NCBI GenBank assembly: GCA_037903355.1
Contig: JBAJFE010000026.1
Location: forward strand, 4,340,001-4,404,000
From: Trichuris trichiura
Lineage: Eukaryota; Nematoda; Enoplea; Trichinellida; Trichuridae
Direction: 5' to 3'
DNA length: 64,000 bases
The position numbers and the translations under genes were made by a program. Position 1 is the first letter of the stretch. Each line of letters opens with the position of its first letter. A model generated the notes under the pieces. It saw only the letters and a list, made by a program, of their open reading frames with translations, was not told the DNA's origin and ran no database searches. Positions 1 to 13,100 of the stretch are shown piece by piece.

Positions 1-1239
1 TCAAGCAAGCTTTTAGGGAACATGAGTAGGAAACGCGAATGAGAAGTTTCTATGCGTCATCGATTCCAATTCCATCACATCGATTAACTGAGCGATCTTG
101 ATCTATTTACAGGGCTTCACTGGTTATTCCGAGGTGAAAAGAACATTCTCTGCCGATAATTTCAAGTTCTGAAGAACCTAAGCAACGTTATACGAGTCAT
201 AAAAAGGCATATTGTAGTAAACAAGTGCTCATATGACCATAATGGTCAAGAGGCAGGTCGCAAGGCAGGTCATGGAAGTTGGCCGTGTTGAAGCCGACCA
301 ATGATTCTACTGTTTCACACTTTGAGAATTAGGACAGCCCGTGATAAACAAAGAAGTATGTTAAACACCGGATGTTTTCTACTCAGAGAAAAGCTATATG
401 AAAGATGGATTGATGGTGATGGGCGTTGATGTGGATACTGCGGTTGTGTCGAGATTCTGCATCTCTCTCTCTCGCTCTCTTTTTGATTCATAGTTCGTTT
501 ATCGTGTATTGATCGGAAGCAACGTACTCAGCAGGGCCATTAACAGACAAGTTATTTCGTCAAAGCGTTCCGTCTGTAACCTAGAACTGAACCTTGTGTA
601 GAACACCAGACTCTTCGGAGGTTTATTAACCGTCTCCGAACAGTTTTTGCTAGCCAATGCCAGCACTTTGAGTGCTTTATCAGCTGGGATGAGGCATCAT
701 GAAAGCGCTTGAAGTAACTTAAATATGACCAGCGGTTTCGTAGCTTGGGTGCATTTTCTCAGTGAAACCTAAAACTCCAATTTTGCAAGGAATTACACCT
801 AATTTTATGGTGAACTGGTTTTGATAATAAACTGTACACCTTATGTTCGCAACAGGACGATGTTAACCACGGAAATGAACAGTAGACCCTCACATGTTAT
901 GCATGAAATGTTCAACTGGGGTCAAACGTCTGCTCCTAAATTCCCTGCGCTCAAATGTCTGTCGACAAATGCCATTTACCTTCCGGCCTATAACATCACA
1001 ACTAGAACTATATTTCTAGTTAGCAAGTATCAAACGCAAAGGTCTAAACAGAGACATCGTGATTGAATTAGGCTGGGTTTCCAGGAAGCTCTCAGCTTGA
1101 ATACTATTACTAGTATAATAAGTTTAAAACAGGCAGTCACTTTAAGTTTAAATAAGTTTAAAACAGGCAGTCACTAAACTTAACCGCGCGGCCAACTGCT
1201 AAAACTGCCCCTGTGGTCGCATCGCGCTCGAAATAAAGC
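1..1239. other. 5' flank without a recognised gene
   Basis: I found no exon, RNA gene or transposon I could support here. Open frames are short and unrelated to any family I recognise. A short CT-rich run lies near 461-482. The right part should contain the promoter of the deubiquitinase gene, but I see no clear TATA element. Confidence 0.4.
1119..1175. repeat. 23-bp direct repeat, two copies
   Basis: The 23-bp unit at 1119-1141 recurs exactly at 1153-1175, separated by 11 bp that themselves echo its first bases. It looks like a local tandem duplication, about 65 bp upstream of the proposed start codon of the following gene. Confidence 0.8.
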
Positions 1240-4200
1240 ATGATGTTTGCCCTTCATGATAGGATAAATGCTGAGAATAAAACTCATTTTGTAAGGGGTA
1301 ATGATATTTTGTAACGTGATAGTGCCACTATTGCGTCTTTGTTTCTCTTTAAGGTGTCATATCAAAGTTGCGGTTACTTTGCGTGTTGGCAAAGGCACAG
1401 GAGGTCAACGTTTGCTCACCTATTTTGTACAGTTCGGTCGCAAAATTTGATTTCACGTATGGGTGCTGTTACAGAAACTTACAAATGATGATCAGTTGTT
1501 TAGCAGCAAGGAGTGACTTTTATGAAGTCCTCTTCGACGGTAATTATCTAATGCAAAACAGTTTGGTTGAATAACTTTCGTAATGAAAAGGATTCGTGGG
1601 AATACCAACTGTTCCAAAAATACAAACAATAATAGAAAAGGCTTGGGGAGAAGGGTTTGACACTTGTGGGCAAAGCGAGCTCAAAGGAACGTTGGTGCAT
1701 ACCTCAAAATGGATTGGGCCAGAAGAGGTGCTTGCTTTCTTTGCGCTGTTCAGAATCAAGTATGTATAAATAACCTGCTGGTTAACCAGGCTTTTTATAT
1801 TTATTAGAGAAATCGTTCAGATTAATGCTGGGAGATCTATCCATAATTTTGAGTTTTTTTTTTGAAATGACAACCGCTTTGTCACAAAGTGAAAGCAGCG
1901 CTACTTTTAGTAGCACAGAACCGTTGAGTTGACCGGAGCAATTAAGTTGTCATTATGCGTATAAGGTAAGTCAGTAATTATCCGCACAATCGCTATGAAT
2001 TTTACTTCAAATAAGCGGGGAGACTACGTCTTCATGTAGTCTCCCTGCTATTCAGTGCATGCGTTCCAACGCTTCATAACTTTCTTTATGCTCCCAGAAA
2101 ACAACTTTTTGAGTAAAGAAGTTATCTGAGAATCGTCATTTTTTACACTTTTTCGTCCAGGCTGAATCGATGACCACTTAACGCATTTCGAATAGGATGG
2201 AGCGATGACAGTAAGGAACTGGTGAACAGGACTACGTGGAAGATGAGGGAGCACCTGAAATCCGCGTTCCTTAGTGCTTTAGACAACGTCGTCAGCTGTA
2301 AGAGGAGACGAGCGCTGTCAGGCAACAAAAAAACGGGACGTCTGTTTCGAATTGTAGGCATCAGTTCTTCAATAAGCACTTTTCTTTAACACGCACTGCT
2401 TACCGTTGAACATTTCTGCAGCTAATAATCCCTTAACTGACCTCTTAAATTCCAGCAGACCTTAAGCAACAATCTTTGCGCTAACGATGGACTTTGGACT
2501 TTTTGGCCGAAAATAGTGCACGCCTCTATTTTTATACGTCACATTTGCGTGACTATTCTTGGACTTTTCGATCCATTCATAGACGTTCATTCACGGCAAA
2601 GCACTGTTCCCGTACTGTGCTAAAAATCGTCGACAGTTAGCTTCCCTGGTAAACTTTCGGACCACATGAAATGGATCACAGATCACTGCTGCTCTTTGGT
2701 GCAAAGGGACAGCAGAGAGGACGTGATTTTCGACACATCATAGACGAAGGAAAAGACCTAAGAATCTGTAACTTCGACAGCAGTGATAGGAAATGAAACT
2801 TCCCGCAGATAAGTGAAGGAAAGTGGCAGTAACGTACAAAGAATCACAAGTAGGAGCGAGTGCGGATAATTATTGACCCAGCTAGCATTATGAGCTTTAG
2901 TATTCATAAGTATCCGTTAATTATTGCGAAATAAAGTCATTAAAGAAGAAACGTTCGTAAGCAAGGAAGTCTAAGATGCGAAATGCGGCTGGTTTCACTT
3001 TTGCCTTCAACTTTAGCTGTGATTCGATATTGAATTTTTTAAATATATTCTTGGAAGACATATAGTTACAAGTGTTGCAAGCTTAGTATGAAGTAGCGTA
3101 TACAGACAGGAAATCGGTTAAAGTCTAAACTTCTTGTCGTTTTGCTCTATTAACAAATATCCACTCTAGAGCGCACTCCACGTAAGGCTCATGCAGTCTG
3201 TCTATGAGATAAATATGAGCACTGTGTTCTTGGAAAAGGGTTGAAATGGTTCTAGTCGTTGTTACAGTTTTATTAATATTTCTCTAAAGCTACTTTAATT
3301 TCTAAGAAAAAAATCAATAAACGACGAAACGCATTGCTCTTGAAAACTGGAGGCTTCATAACGGGTCCAAAGGGCTTTATGTTGGAACTTCAGCGTATTT
3401 ATTTCTTAAACGGCCTTGCTCTCTAAAATTAAACTAACAATCGCCCTACCAATGGGCGGATGAGCACTTATTAGGGAAAAATCAGAACAATGTCATAACT
3501 TTAACGTTTTTGACACCACCTTACACCATCTTCAACGAAAGTGATTGTGAAAGCACGAATCGCATATAATTGGCCCAGAACCTGGACAAATTATCCACGA
3601 TTGAAAACGAGGTAAATATCGGACTCCCTTTCATAGACATGTTAGTTTGCAGGAAACGGACAGACGTAAAAACTAAGGTATTCGGGATACCAATACATTT
3701 TGACGGATAACTACACTTTTCCTCCCACCGCCTTATTTCAGTAAAGAGAAATATCGTAGCAAGGATGGTAGATCAGGCCGTCACAACCTATGACCTAGAG
3801 TTTCTACGCACTGAGTTACTTCCCATTGCACTAGCGTTACAGAGAGAACGTCTACCTGATGAGATTTGTGACTTTCATCATTTACTATACGATGCAGGTC
3901 TCTAGAGACAGGTCAGATAGTGTAGTAGATTCATGCTCAGTAGTTTCTTCTTTACTACTCACGCCTAGAGGAAATGTTACCGTGTTGGAATCGCCAGGAC
4001 AGTTACCTCTTTTACTTCAAGTAATTTCTGGATCTGAGGCTTCGGTTAGGAATGACAGGATCAAAATTCCTTTTGGCGAAAGAACGGGCCTCATATACGA
4101 GATTAAATGCGGCTGCAACCCCTGCTGCATAGGAGAAACGGACGTCACTTTACTTGACAGGTTCAGTGAGCATATGAAGATGTTCAGCGGTTAAAGCACA

Positions 4201-5726
4201 GCTAATGAAAAGCTCAGCGGAACGCACAGGAAACGCTGAGGCTGCCTCTGAACGTTACCGTCATTAGGGGCCATGGAAAAAGGCAAAAACAATTTCATAG
4301 TCGTTGTGCATGCTTTTCAGTGTTCCGCTGTTCACTGATTGTAACAGAAAGTTTTTCAGAGTTTTGAGAGATCTGAAGCGCGCGGAACTAAGCAGGTTTG
4401 AGACATTGAAGCACCTGTGATCAGGTTTTGCTGAGACAGTAAGACCAGTCCCTCATCTTCCTCCTTAGTCTCTTCAATGTGACTAACGATAAGGATGAAA
4501 ACATTTATGGTCTTCCACTTCCATTTCATGATTAGTAAATAATCATCACACCGTGGAAATTCTATGATAATAATGAGCTTACGTGCTTTATAGTTGCGTT
4601 TCTGTGTTCGTCATCACCACTATCGATTAAGCATTTCCCATGCAGAACATTACGCGCAGGATTTATGTGGAAGAGCATAATAAGGACAGTGATACTGAAT
4701 GGTGATTTATCCGTTAATAGCTGGTTTTCGGGAAGTTTAAAAGATTCTACGCGAAATTTCTACAGCGTGTGACCTGTCCATCTAGCACTCCAGCTGTTCA
4801 AAGGAGCAATGCATATGCATGAACTGAATATTAAACCATTTATATATTTTTCAAGGGAAATAAATTTTGGAAACTTATTTTTTTATTTCTAATGACAAAT
4901 CGCCGCAAAATAAACCTTCTTTCTTCCACTTCATGGGGCTTGCTCCATCTAAGTCAAGAACTTTTTAAAATTTACATATAGCTTTAGTAGCAAAAGATTC
5001 ATTTCTAATTTCAATCTGGTGTCACGATAATTTTATTGCATGCAATTAATAATAAAATGCACATGTGAAGAGCAAGGGTAAGCTCAGTAGCTGTTTTTTA
5101 TTTTCACTCGCTGATTAAGTATAAGCTACTACGCATACTGAATGCAAAGAAAGTAGAACCAATTTTTCAATGAACAAACTGGCTGATTTTTTCGGTGCAC
5201 AATTGTCAACTTCGTCAGTCAAGCTCCTTGGTCACGGTCGCATGTCGTTTCCATGTTCAACTGGGCGTATAGGTACTTCGAGAGAGGAGCAAGCTTCATG
5301 CCACCCCTATACCTGCAGCACAAAGGTAGCATAATTTGAAAATCCTCACCCAGACATCAGTATTTTGTAGGGCACAGTAGACTGATAGTAGGTATGGAAA
5401 AAGATTGCAATGGCAATCGTCATTTATTACTGTTTGATCCTGCACTCAAGCGCAGTGAAGTCATAAAAATAGTTCAGCGAACAGAACAAAATGATCTAAC
5501 CTTGTTTCAAGCAGCAATCGCTGATTTTACGCAAGACGCCTACCAGATCTTGTACATCAATGGGCTAATGAAAAATGATTCAGATGTGGAGGTTAAGCTG
5601 GCACACAGAATTTTCATGGGAAGTTGTCTAATTTTTTGTTTCAGCGAGCTAAGAATGGAACATATTTCGCGACAGAAGCAGACGAGCCGAGCTTTCCATA
5701 ACAGAAACTGTAAACATCTTTTTTAG
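1240..5726 (+). CDS. ZUFSP/ZUP1-like (peptidase family C78) deubiquitinase, five coding exons
   Basis: Proposed exons are 1240-1290, 1368-1539, 1591-1759, 5195-5325 and 5371-5726 (879 nt, 292 residues). Family C78 enzymes are cysteine proteases; ZUP1 cleaves K63-linked ubiquitin chains in genome maintenance, and UFSPs process UFM1. The catalytic Cys lies in YGCCYRNLQM (residue 50, family GWGCGYRN). The catalytic His lies in LYLQHKGHSR (residue 176) and the Asp in LLLFDP (residue 197). The His-Asp spacing of 21 equals that of human ZUP1. VPKIQTIIEKAWGEGFD and TSKWIGPEEV are further family motifs, and the C-terminus with QILYINGL resembles the ZUP1 tail. There is no room for the N-terminal zinc fingers unless upstream exons were missed. 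The first exon is the weakest part: it was chosen because an ATG ORF meets a donor in phase. The third intron (1760-5194) ends in CG rather than AG. AATAAA follows at 5761. ZUP1 versus UFSP cannot be settled by eye. Confidence 0.82.
1964..2883 (-). mobile_element. mariner-family relic inside the deubiquitinase intron
   Basis: The minus strand reads a decayed mariner transposase. Recognisable blocks, in order, are YEWIEKSKNS, then (in shifting frames) ALSGHRFSLDEKV and FSGSIKKVMKRWNAC, matching the end of mellifera/SETMAR-type transposases. Several stops and frameshifts are present, and the centre with the catalytic aspartates is poorly preserved. Inverted ends share TAATTATCCGCAC (1976-1988 and the complement at 2861-2873), each close to a TA. 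At about 920 bp the copy is shorter than the usual 1.3 kb. Confidence 0.72.
3500..4260 (+). mobile_element. Penelope-like element relic (RT 3' part plus GIY-YIG)
   Basis: From about 3590 the plus strand encodes a degenerate C-terminal part of a Penelope reverse transcriptase (IGLPFIDMLVCRK, then a stop, then LHFSSH). It is followed at 4060-4180 by a GIY-YIG endonuclease start (GERTGLIYEIKCGCN...CIGETDVTLLDRFSEH). The same order and motifs occur in the fresher copy at 54.9-56.1 kb (KTGLIYAVECSCSGIYIGE). Stops and frameshifts show it is dead. It lies in the long third intron of the deubiquitinase gene. Confidence 0.75.
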
Positions 5727-7204
5727 GAGTTTCCATATATCATTTTCAGCAAAAACTTTAAATAAAACGCTGAGAATACGACTGTAGCATTGTGCATTAC
5801 TTCTCAAAAATCCTTTTAATTTGTACTTGAAAATCTTTCCACGGCTTCAGACGCGCGGAGTTCTTGTAAATGTTCACATGACCTTCAAGTAATGAACATA
5901 TGCCGGGAAAACCTTTTTGACCAAGAAAATTCAAAGGGACTCCGTTCACAAGACTCAACCAGTCAGCACACAGAAATAAGGAGGTTGACGTCAGCGAACT
6001 AAGGACCAGCTTGATCGATTCAACAGGGGCTATACTATTAGTACACCCCGCCTCCCTACCATGGAATCACACAACACTTACTGAATATTCAGTGAAGTTG
6101 CTCGATATGATAACCAGCCAGTACCAACTATGTGTATGCTCCTTTGTGCGCTGACAACAGCATGTGACCGTCCCGGAAGCTCCGTTGTTCTGTGTTGTCT
6201 GTTCTACGCTAATAAACATTTTCCAATCATCAAAATGGATAGAAAATTGTGTTTTCAGCGCTTGCAGGCATTCGGGAAGCTAACGTGATGTACTCTGTTT
6301 ACTACAAAGAGGAAGTAATACATACCCCTTAAAAACAACCAATTTTCAAAAATAACCAGAGGAATGAGTTGAAAGTTGGAAAACCCCTCTTGAAAATAAG
6401 TATCCTATGGGTAGCTAAGATGAGCAGTACGCCGTCCAGTTCAAGACAGGTCGGTCAAAACCGCCACTTCAAAATTCCATGTATCATTTCGTGATTCTTC
6501 AACTAGATTTGGTCGCAAAGCTCCTCAGCGATAGTTGAAGTTGCTCTCAGTGCATTTTGCCAATGCGTATAATCAAAATAAAGAGTAAACTGCTGAATGA
6601 CGATTATTCAGTCAGAAGAGAACGATGAAAATTTTAACCGTTTGTTTCTGTTTGCTGAAGCTTAGTAGTCGTCAAAATAGGGCAGTAGGAGTCGTTTTCT
6701 CAGCCTCGTAGGTAGGGTTTTAGAGAGCCAGAATAGTACACCAAGGTGAGGCAGCTTGATCAAGTTCAAAACTGACATTGCATGGTTATTGGAATTGCAT
6801 CTGGAGTTCGAAGAAACGAATTTGCAGACGCACGACGTCGATCTTAACTTAATCAGGACGAAGGGTACTTACTGTATCTTCATTTACTCCAGAGCGAACT
6901 AGTTTTGAGCAAGATCTGGAAAATCGGTGAGTTCTTCCAGTTTACATTACTCAAGGCGATCAAAAACAACTTAGATATCATCGATAATGGTACTGTAATC
7001 TACTGCTATCCACTGGACATTCTGCATACAGATTTGGTAAAAGGATTTAGTGAGATCCTAGCCGTGAGGCTTCCATACTGGGCTTTCCTTAGCAAAATTA
7101 CCCCTGTACCGTATTCTTTAAAGGATACTTACACGATGCTTTTGTTATTATATAAGGGGAAACGGGCGAATTTTTTTTAGGCAGTGTGAATAATTTTTTT
7201 CTGA
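5727..7204. other. Non-coding stretch, nothing firmly recognised
   Basis: This holds the 3' end of the deubiquitinase gene (poly(A) signal AATAAA at 5761-5766) and then unassigned sequence. The open frame at 6905-7180 resembles no family known to me and lacks splice or motif support. Confidence 0.4.
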
Positions 7205-7470
7205 AATCCATCTTCTTCACTGTGCAGCTGCAAGGCGCAAACTGGATGCCCTTTCTAGGCACAGTGATTCTCTGCAAAGTAAACTAGCTTAGGGCAGCGC
7301 TCTACAGGAAGCCCATGAACACAGATCTGTACCTGTACTACGGCGTCTAGTGTCCCAGGCTTTTTCTCCTTGATGCAGCAAACGGTTTGGTGGATGAGGC
7401 AGCTAATCTTTACAGCGAAGAGTACCTCAATAACGAGCTTGGGCACGTTGAGAATGTTCTACGTCACAAT
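7205..7470 (+). mobile_element. Short Penelope-like RT fragment
   Basis: The plus strand reads WMPFLGTVILCK, then LYRKPMNTDLYLYYGV, a stop, and GLVDEAANLYSEEYLNNEL. These correspond in order to LPFLDVLIIR, VYRKPTHTDQYLNFSSH and GMIDRAFNLCTPEYLQPE of the Penelope copy at 54.9-55.2 kb. It is an ancient fragment of about 260 bp with stops. No terminal structure is visible. Confidence 0.6.
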
Positions 7471-10001
7471 AACTAACCTAGAAGACTGATCTGTCTAGCC
7501 GTTAACAGAACGATTAGATTGAAATTACGGGCTCCTTCAGAAGATACCAATAGGTGAGCCTTCTCTCTCAGCCCTGGTTCTACTTTACTACCAATGCCTT
7601 GGTGAGAAAATCAGTGACTTAAGCAAAGCACAATATTTAAGACGCACTTTAATGGCGTCCCAGTATACCATCGATTTTAAGAACTGAGAAGCTTGAGACC
7701 CTCTGATGAACTTTCCCTGGGCTGGGGCTAAAGGTTAAACTTCGATTGCTCTGCCGGGTAAATCAAGGAAGAAAGTCAGGCGCTGCTTGTGTGATTCAAG
7801 AAACATCTCAGAGACGCAGTAAGATACAGAAGCGCAGCGCAAAGGCTGCAAAAAGCGGCAGCCACTCTGAGAAAAGGAGTAAGAGAAAGACCCCAAAAGC
7901 CAGAAACAAAAGAAATTATTGATGAACTGCTCGGAAAATGGGTAGTGGTGGCGCGTACACTAGCATGCCAATAGGACATGACCGCAACGAAGCTATCTAA
8001 AGAAAGTCATTTCATGCACTGAAAAATAAATGGAACCTGGTTCATAAGGGCAACTGCTGTTTCAGTAGAAACCATCGTTAAACAGCAAGTACGTTTTAGG
8101 TAGACCTTATTCGCCAGACGGTGTTGTGATCTTGAGAGAGCCAGGCCAACTTTACAAAAAATGACCTCACGGAGGTCAAGCAATAATACAATCGATTCCT
8201 TTTCTCTTTTGTCACGTCAACGACAGAAATGTTTTGTTCTGAAAGCTCTGCATCAGTCTGCTTTTCATGTGGGAGATGAATTGCCTTTTTAAAAGCTTTA
8301 TATGGCCGTAGTGTACTGTACCCGTCTTAGTTATTGGACACGAGTACTGAGGTATTTTGCACTAGGAAAAAAGCAAAAATAAAACAACATGAAGAGTTAA
8401 TAGAATTGTTAAATAATGAAGAGTTTAAATCAAAGTCCAAGAATGGAAATCAGTGCTTTTAGTTAAGATAGTTCAAATTTCAAAGTCAATTACAGACTAC
8501 TGTGGAAAAGCTTTTTACCACCGCTTTTCCTTGTAATACTTAGTTGAACGTAGATTCAATGCAGTTAATGAAGTGTAGATTAAGAAATGGAACTGATTAC
8601 AAAGAGCAAAAAGAGGATAGCTAAGAATAATGCTCATTAACACTAGTCCCAATGTGAAAAGTTATTAAAAGTTTCACCTCATCAAGAGCACAGTGAGTAA
8701 ATGTCAATAGATTGTTACGTTAAAGTTAATGGAGAATAGCAAGCACGAACCTCCACTGCAATCTCTTTTTACCCTTTTTAAAAAACGTTTATTATGTATT
8801 TTAAAACGCCTTTCTGTCATGTTTAACGTTGAGCTTTTTGTAATGGGTCTGCGTGATTTCATTATTCTATTACTAGGGAAGACAACCTGTTTAAATTGGA
8901 GAAATTTCAGTAAAACAACCGTTACACTAGAGCTATTGAAACTCCCCTTTTCCTATCTTCTATGGGCATCTAACTCAAGTCAAAGTAGCGCAAGATTGAT
9001 TGAGGTAGACGCAGGAGACGATGACAAAATCTTCCTTGCAAAAGGGTTGCATAAAATAAAAAGGTCTGAGAGCCACTGGATTACCTGAACATCTCTTCTC
9101 TTACCTACCACCACAAAGCAATGTTCTCAGTGGTAATTGGTCACACTACTGGAGGAAACCCTTATGGGCAGTACGCGCACTTTTTCTCGTTTGCAGTCGT
9201 TTAATGAACGTTGAAGTTCTTCACGCAGTGTCATTTTAAGTGTTTCTGCAGACCTTCAGATAAGCGAGGCTGCTGGCATCACGTGATTTCTCATTGCTAC
9301 AAAACAACAAAATAGTGTGGCTATACGTTTCTATATCAGTGACTTACAGACCTGCTTCTGTACACTAAATACTCTGTAAATAGTGAAACAGAATTATGAG
9401 CGCTTTTTAAGGAAGACTCTGAGGTATTGTGTCAATACCTGCATCTAGCTTGATCCTTCTGGGGATTACGAGACAACGAAGAGTTACCTAACTTCAGATG
9501 CTCTGGTACCCCTTGAATCAGGCCACTTCGCTCGATACTTATGTTCGCTTAAAGCCACAGTGGATGAACAGCGCTTCGATGGGAGGCTACCTAAGAGCAA
9601 CTCAGGTTTGCTGACCTGCGTCCATAAGGAACGTTGGTTTGATAATATGCCAACTGACAAAGGTTAGTGTCAGCAAAAACGGACTCATTCTTGCAAAAGT
9701 CTAATGTGTATTCGTTTTAAAGTTACACTGTGTGCGCGTTCGTGTGCATTTACAATTATCAGAGTTCACCCCTGGAACGTATCCACCGCGGATACGGAGG
9801 TGATAGTGTGCGTGCATTAGTAGTCTTAAATTAAAGGAAGGAACTGCCTAAATCCTTTGACATATTTCATGGTAAAAGAATCAGTATTACCAACAAATGA
9901 TACAGAGGCTCATTCTTTGGTTTAGTTCAAACAACCGAGTGGCCTTCACCTCCAACTACTGGGCAAACTTTGCAGAAGATACCAAAGTTAAATGAATGAA
10001 T
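7471..10001. other. Intergenic, nothing recognised
   Basis: About 2.5 kb without a supportable gene. The longest open frame (8729-9088, plus) has no family resemblance. At 10002-10007 the plus strand reads TTTATT, which is AATAAA on the minus strand, about 110 bp beyond the stop of the large minus-strand gene. It is a plausible poly(A) signal for that gene. Confidence 0.4.
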
Positions 10002-10115
10002 TTTATTTAAAACAGCGAAGTCGAATGCGCATTCTACAAAGTGGTAAAACGGGTAAATTATGAGAGCTAAAGTAATAAAACCAGTAAATACCTAAAAAAA
10101 CACGTAATTAAATGG

Positions 10116-13100
10116 CTAGAACGACTGCAGGTTATCTTCGATTAATTGGAACCCATCCATGAGTTCTGGAGAAGAATGAATCCACCTAAAGAGCTGCAGC
10201 TGAGGTATCGGTAAACGATATTCAGAAAGGAACAGGTTTAGTTGATCTTGTACTGCCTTGGTGGCGAAAAACAGCAGTTCATCAGGGTCAGTTTCACCAC
10301 TAGGTGCCATGTTGTCAATGAATTGGGCTTTCACTGAATCCACATAGCCATACACTTGGTTTCCACTCAGCTTTGATTTAAATGACGATTGTGCTTCAAA
10401 AGGCAGCGAACCCAGTGTTTCTGAATACAGCTCTCCCTGTACTTGGCATACTGACTGCGATCCATCTATTGTCACGTTAGGGGGTTCACTATATGTAATC
10501 GTTAAATCTGCAGGAAGTCCGTTGGCACGAAGGCTCTGCTTGTGTTCTTTGAACAGCTCTTCTTGGAATCCTTGGAACAGCAAAGAGTTTACAGTATATT
10601 CGCTTAAGAACACACAGCGTGCAGAGGATGTACTACACGAGGACACGTCCATGGGTTGTGGCATATTCTTACTGTCACTACTGCCTTCTACAGCTCCCTG
10701 AAATACTTGACAGTTGCAGTAACTACGGCTTCAGATGTTAGTCACCTTCAATGGGACATCAATGGAGTTATCATTTACAATTGGTTGATCAATGACAGAT
10801 GCATTGAGCTGGAGGTCAGAATCACTTCCAACGGGAAGGTTTTGCTCATACTTCTTCTTGAGATATTCAAACGATTCGTTCAAGTAAACAGCAGCACCAT
10901 TGCAAATCATATCAGAATACCTTGGGAGCATCTATAAAGGAAAGCTGAAGAACGCTGCGTGATCGAAGAAACATACTTGTTTTTCAGTTGGGTTGTTTTC
11001 CAAAGATTCTCGAAACTCACCAAGACCATCGATGAAAAAGTAGACATCACCACTCACCACTGGGCATTCGACCACTTCAGGGTAAATGAAACCGTCACTA
11101 CTCCTTTTCAAAAGCAGACTAGTCGATGACTGAACATTGAAAACTCTAGCTGCGAAGCTTCCAATATACCGCGTTTTCGTAACTTCAGCCGGATCGCAAG
11201 TGCCATTGCAGGAAGCAGTCTGCACTCTTTGAGAATCAACCGCGCTATAGCTCCAGAAGCCAGTAATCGTTGCTTCACCGTCAGTGAATCCCCAAACAAC
11301 TGTTTCCGGGGGTTGTAGCTCATAATAGTAAGTGCCAGAAGGGTATCGAAGCTGCAAATTTGTTAAGTTCAGTTGGTAACCTTCTACTGGGTACTCCGTT
11401 ATGTCGGGAATGGGAGCTGAGTTCAAAAGAAGATTAAGCTGCTTCCCACCATACTCCACCATCTTTTCCAAGGCTGCATTGTTCAATCGTACCACTATTC
11501 CAGGATTACCCGCACTTTCACCGCCGCTGTTTTGCTTTGAGGACAGCGCCGCAGACTCATCAGAAATGGAAGACTCTTTCAGCCTCTTCCTCATTTTTTC
11601 CACTTCTGACACATCGCGCTTTCTCACAGCATGACCACCTTTCGAATTTACCTGCCCACTTTTATCATTAGCCGAAACTTTCCTCAGTACATGGTCATCG
11701 CCACCAACGGAAGTCTCAACAGGTGCCGCACGCAAAGACCCACGAGGATTACTTTTTCCTTTCCTCCTTCCAGTTGTAGATTCCCGCGAAGCACCGCCGC
11801 TTCCGGAATGATCAGTGTCTTCATATTGTTCGGAAGAAGAATCTGATCCTCCATGATGATGTCCGCCATGATGATGTCCGTCATTATGATGTCCGCCATG
11901 ATGATGCCCGCCATGATGATGTCCGTCATCATGATGTCCGCCATGATGATCCGTCTCACTGTCCCCACCATGAGAATCTCCTTCATCATGCGAATGATGC
12001 CGGTCTTCAGAAGGGCAATCGTCACAGCCATCTTGGCGGTCAGTAGAACGGCTTCCCTCATGGGAGTGGTCACGCGTGTTCAACCGGTTGTTTGCATCAG
12101 ATTGCACGTAGTAACTTGGATTACTACTCTCTAGGGAACTATCATTGGGATCTCCCCTTTTACCATCGTACGCTACGGATCGTTCCTCATTGCCACCAGA
12201 TACGGTAGAATCACTCCCCTCTTCTGTCAGATCATCAACTCCATCTCCTCGAGGAGAACCGCCTTCAATAACCTGAGTAACTGCAACAGTAGGCTCTGGA
12301 GTAGGTTTCATGGTGCTAGTTGTCTTCCGACCCGAGCGAGTTTCCGTACTTCCTTCCAGTCCAGTTGAACGAGTCCCAGCACTGCTGATCTCTCCTGTTA
12401 CTATAATTTCAGGAGTTGTAGTCGTAGGAGAACTGCTCTTGGGTCCTTTCGTATGCTTTCCACCATGTTTTCCGGGTTTCGAAGAAGCAGACTGAGTTGT
12501 CGCTTGTTGAGAACTGCCCTGAGATGAGCTTGACGTCACATCACCATGGGTCGGTTCCGTCTTCGCAGTTGACTTGCTGCTACCTGAACTTCCAGTCGAC
12601 TGCGTAGCTTTACTGCTACTTCCTCCTTTTCCTGTAGTTTCCGGACGGGCAGTTGTAGGTGAGCTGTTCTTGGGTCCTTTCGTTTGCTTTCCACCATGCT
12701 TTCCGGGTTTCGAAGAAGCAGTCTGAGTTGTCGCTTGCTGTGAACTTCCCTGAGATGAGCTTGACGTCACATCACCATGCGTCGGTTCCGTCTTCCCAGT
12801 TGACTTGCTGCTACCTGAACTTCCAGTCGACTGCGTAGCTTTACTGCTACTTCCTCCTTTTCCTGTAGTTTCCGGACGGGCAGTTGTAGGTGAGCTGTTC
12901 TTGGGTCCTTTCGTATGCTTTCCACCATGTTCTCCGGGTTTCGAAGAAGCAGACTGAGTTGTCGCTTGCTGTGAACTGCCCTGAGATGAGCTTGACGTCA
13001 CATCACCATGGGTCGGTTTCGTCTTCCCAGTTGACATGCTGCTACCTGAACCTTCCGTCGATTGCGTAGATTTACTGCTGCTTCCACCCTTTCCTGTAGT

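Noticed and set aside
6000..6240. Possible LTR end (CGGAAGCTCCG...AATAAAC) near 6170-6220
   Set aside because: No second LTR, primer-binding site or retroviral-type coding sequence nearby; too weak to call.
6905..7180. 91-codon open frame
   Set aside because: Starts at a non-ATG codon, has no recognisable motif, and precedes a Penelope fragment in another frame.
8729..9088. 119-codon open frame on the plus strand
   Set aside because: No family resemblance, no supporting splice structure and no recognisable domain; kept as intergenic.
11684..12073. Met/Ile-rich antiparallel and shifted frames over the His block
   Set aside because: The ATGATG repeat yields Met/Ile in every other frame; only the His/Gly frame continues the long coding exon.
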